Position numbers and translations under genes: made by a program. Positions 62,190 through 64,000 of a DNA stretch of 64,000 nt are shown here, piece by piece. Location: contig NZ_JANUBZ010000001.1 in NCBI RefSeq assembly GCF_024808665.1, positions 755,393 to 819,392 on the forward strand, in the 5' to 3' direction. The stretch comes from Mucilaginibacter empetricola (GTDB lineage Bacteria; Bacteroidota; Bacteroidia; Sphingobacteriales; Sphingobacteriaceae). The notes under the pieces were generated by a model. That model did no database searches. It had not been told where the DNA came from and saw only the letters and a list, made by a program, of their open reading frames with translations. The first letter of the stretch is position 1. Every line of letters starts with the position of its first letter.

Positions 62190-62304
62190 TGTCTGAACTC
62201 GAATTTATAAATTATTGGAATTTACCTTGCAGAGTCATTAATTAGTACAAGTATCCGATTTTCATTCTGTTCATTGCGTAATTCTATAAATTCGAGTTCA
62301 GACA
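62190..62304. repeat. 115-base element with perfect 20-base terminal inverted repeats
   Basis: TGTCTGAACTCGAATTTATA (62190-62209) is repeated exactly inverted at 62285-62304, with 75 bases between. No target duplication is visible. It occupies the gap between the DMT transporter and asnS and so covers their promoters. It looks like a small non-autonomous element (MITE). The rest of the gap is AT-rich. Confidence 0.7.
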
Positions 62305-62347
62305 ATCACTCAATAATCGTATTTTTGCTCCTCAAAATTTAATTTAT

Positions 62348-63784
62348 ATGAGCCAGCGCACAAAGATCAAAGCACTACTGGAAAGCGAACAAACCGATAT
62401 TAGCGTTATTGTTAAGGGATGGGTACGTACCTTCCGTAATAATCAGTTTATTGCATTGAATGATGGCTCAACCAATAATAACATACAAATCGTTGTCGAT
62501 TTTGAAAATACCGATGCTGCTTTGCTAAAGCGGATCACTACCGGTGCGGCCATCAGCGTAACAGGTACTTTGATTGCTTCATTAGGTAAGGGCCAAAAAG
62601 TAGAGGTAAAAGCAAAGGAAATTGAAATTTTGGGTGATAGTGATCCGGAGAAATATCCGCTGCAGCCTAAAAAACATAGTCTGGAATTTTTGCGGGAGAT
62701 TGCGCATCTGCGTTTCCGCACCAATACTTTCGGGGCCATATTCCGTGTGCGTAACAGCCTGGCATTTGCGGTTCACCAGTTTTTTCAGGAGCGTGGTTTT
62801 GTTTACCTGCATACGCCTATCATCACCGCATCAGATGCTGAAGGCGCGGGTGAGACATTCCACGTAACTAATTTCGATATTGCTAATCCGCCAAAAACAG
62901 AAAACGGCGAGATTGATTACAAAGAAGATTTTTTTGGCAAGGCTACCAACCTAACTGTTTCCGGTCAGCTGGAAGGCGAATTGGGCGCGATGGCTTTGAG
63001 CGATATTTATACCTTCGGACCAACGTTCCGTGCCGAAAATTCAAATACCACCCGTCACCTGGCGGAGTTTTGGATGATTGAGCCTGAGGTTGCGTTTAAT
63101 GACCTGGATGACAACATGGATCTTGCCGAGGACATGCTGAAATATGTGATCAAATACGCCTTGGATAAAAACGCTGATGATATTGAGTTTTTGACGCAAC
63201 GTCTGCTGGAAGAAGAAAAGCAAAAGCCACAACAGGAACGCTCGGAAATGAGCCTGCTAGAAAAATTGCAGTTCTGCCTGGATAATAATTTTGAGCGTTT
63301 AACTTATACCGAGGCTATTGAGATTTTAAAAGAATCGACCCCGAATAAGAAAAAGAAATTTCAATACCCTGTTGAAGGCTGGGGAACCGACCTGCAATCA
63401 GAACATGAGCGTTATTTGGTAGAGAAACACTTTAAAAAACCGGTTATCCTTACGGATTATCCAAAGGAAATTAAAGCATTTTACATGCGCCAGAATGACG
63501 ACGGCAAAACGGTTCGTGCTATGGATATCCTGTTCCCGGGCATTGGCGAAATTGTGGGCGGCTCGCAGCGTGAAGAGCGTTTGGAAAAACTGGAACAACG
63601 TATGGATGAAATGGGCATCCCTAAAGATGAGCTTTGGTGGTACCTGGATACCCGTCGTTTCGGCGCTTGTCCGCATGCCGGTTTTGGTTTAGGCTTTGAG
63701 CGTTTGGTGCTGTTTGTTACCGGCATGGGCAATATCCGCGATGTAATTCCTTTCCCAAGATATCCTAAGAACGCAGAGTTTTAA
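62348..63784 (+). CDS. asnS: Asparagine--tRNA ligase
   Basis: 478 residues. The N-terminal OB fold binds the anticodon ([22 protein letters not shown]). Class II motifs are present: [26 protein letters not shown] (motif 2) and [27 protein letters not shown] (motif 3). The Asn-specific insert and C-terminal PRYPKNAEF are as in AsnRS. It charges tRNA-Asn in the cytoplasm. The single gene ends close to short repeats (63790-63890). Confidence 0.96.
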   Translation: MSQRTKIKALLESEQTDISVIVKGWVRTFRNNQFIALNDGSTNNNIQIVVDFENTDAALLKRITTGAAISVTGTLIASLGKGQKVEVKAKEIEILGDSDPEKYPLQPKKHSLEFLREIAHLRFRTNTFGAIFRVRNSLAFAVHQFFQERGFVYLHTPIITASDAEGAGETFHVTNFDIANPPKTENGEIDYKEDFFGKATNLTVSGQLEGELGAMALSDIYTFGPTFRAENSNTTRHLAEFWMIEPEVAFNDLDDNMDLAEDMLKYVIKYALDKNADDIEFLTQRLLEEEKQKPQQERSEMSLLEKLQFCLDNNFERLTYTEAIEILKESTPNKKKKFQYPVEGWGTDLQSEHERYLVEKHFKKPVILTDYPKEIKAFYMRQNDDGKTVRAMDILFPGIGEIVGGSQREERLEKLEQRMDEMGIPKDELWWYLDTRRFGACPHAGFGLGFERLVLFVTGMGNIRDVIPFPRYPKNAEF

Positions 63785-63950
63785 TTGTTTTGATTTCACT
63801 GATTTGTGGGGATATGATTACACCGATAGTATTTATGATATTTAAAATCGGTATAGTTCATAGTTGATGGTTCATAGATCATGGACAAGATTTTTTAATC
63901 GCCCCTGTCATTTCCTTTAGATTGGCATCAACAAATAATAGAGGTTGTTA

Positions 63951-64000
63951 TTATTGTTGAAGCTTTCTTTTTGCTTCTTTTTCTTTGTTAATAACCTTGA
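63951..64000 (-). CDS. Possible C-terminus of a gene continuing past the window
   Basis: On the - strand, a frame ending in TAA at 63951-63953 reads KVINKEKEAKRKLQQ and is open to the window end. It is charged like a coiled-coil tail, but 15 residues are too few to decide. Region 63785-63950 has no gene; it holds TTCATAGTTGATGGTTCATAG-type short repeats (63857-63882). Confidence 0.3.
   Translation of the reverse strand, partial: KVINKEKEAKRKLQQ

Overview
The window is a stretch of ordinary chromosome from a Bacteroidetes bacterium, most likely a soil-type member of the Sphingobacteriaceae (Mucilaginibacter or Pedobacter-like; this is an inference). The reasons are: promoters of the TTG-N17-22-TAnnTTTG type; almost no Shine-Dalgarno sequences before start codons; HxlR/DoxX, DUF2807, DUF6249 and DUF2911 proteins; an ECF sigma/anti-sigma pair; a plant-type glutaminyl cyclase; and many short intergenic repeats. 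No phage, insertion sequence, rRNA operon or CRISPR array was seen.

Layout. 0-5 kb: N-terminus of an S41 protease, an outer-membrane barrel protein, an HxlR regulator divergent from DoxX, an SDR and an AraC regulator. 5-13 kb: B12-dependent ribonucleotide reductase, a Tat-exported bicupin divergent from a GntR/FCD regulator that share a striking operator, and gltX. 13-21 kb: histidine kinase, DinB protein, ECF sigma/anti-sigma with a divergent DUF6249 protein, a small RNA (copy A), DUF2911 protein, lipoprotein amidase, and a secreted protein of unknown function. 21-30 kb: glnS, an EndoH-like GH18 enzyme without a signal peptide, SDR, methyltransferase, tRNA-Gln(CTG), a GbsR regulator with a palindromic operator, a Tat isomerase-like protein, a GlxA regulator, a shrunken tRNA relic and an APC permease. 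30.7-39.4 kb: a nine-gene + strand cluster for a CMP-activated nonulosonate-like sugar (glycosyltransferase, SpsF cytidylyltransferase, split transketolase, class III aminotransferase, PtmA-like SDR, KdsC-NeuB fusion, sterol-desaturase-type hydroxylase, SMR transporter). 39.5-50 kb: a class 3 lipase, an S10 peptidase, a PIG-L/GT4/glycosidase operon, a DUF2807 protein, an AraC regulator, small RNA copy B, an aldo/keto reductase and small proteins. 50-64 kb: methyltransferase, SirB1-like protein, esterase, prfB with its programmed frameshift, pgi, glutaminyl cyclase, yraN, dnaG without zinc ligands, higBA, a DMT transporter and asnS.

The most interesting signals lie between genes. (1) Two copies of an unannotated small RNA (about 17.38-17.46 kb + and 47.79-47.88 kb -) keep the same two hairpins through compensatory base changes and carry an identical unpaired linker. 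(2) That linker is complementary to the mRNA leaders, just before the start codons, of the only two signal-less hydrolases here (GH18 at 24.0 kb, lipase at 40.5 kb); these two genes also share an element about 120 nt upstream. (3) A family of units made of a fixed TCTACCGATATTT-like tag next to a hairpin whose sequence varies while its shape is kept (3.9, 4.9 and 42.5 kb). (4) Inverted-repeat cassettes that sit exactly at the ends of genes. The nonulosonate-like cluster is the best candidate for a new biosynthetic pathway.
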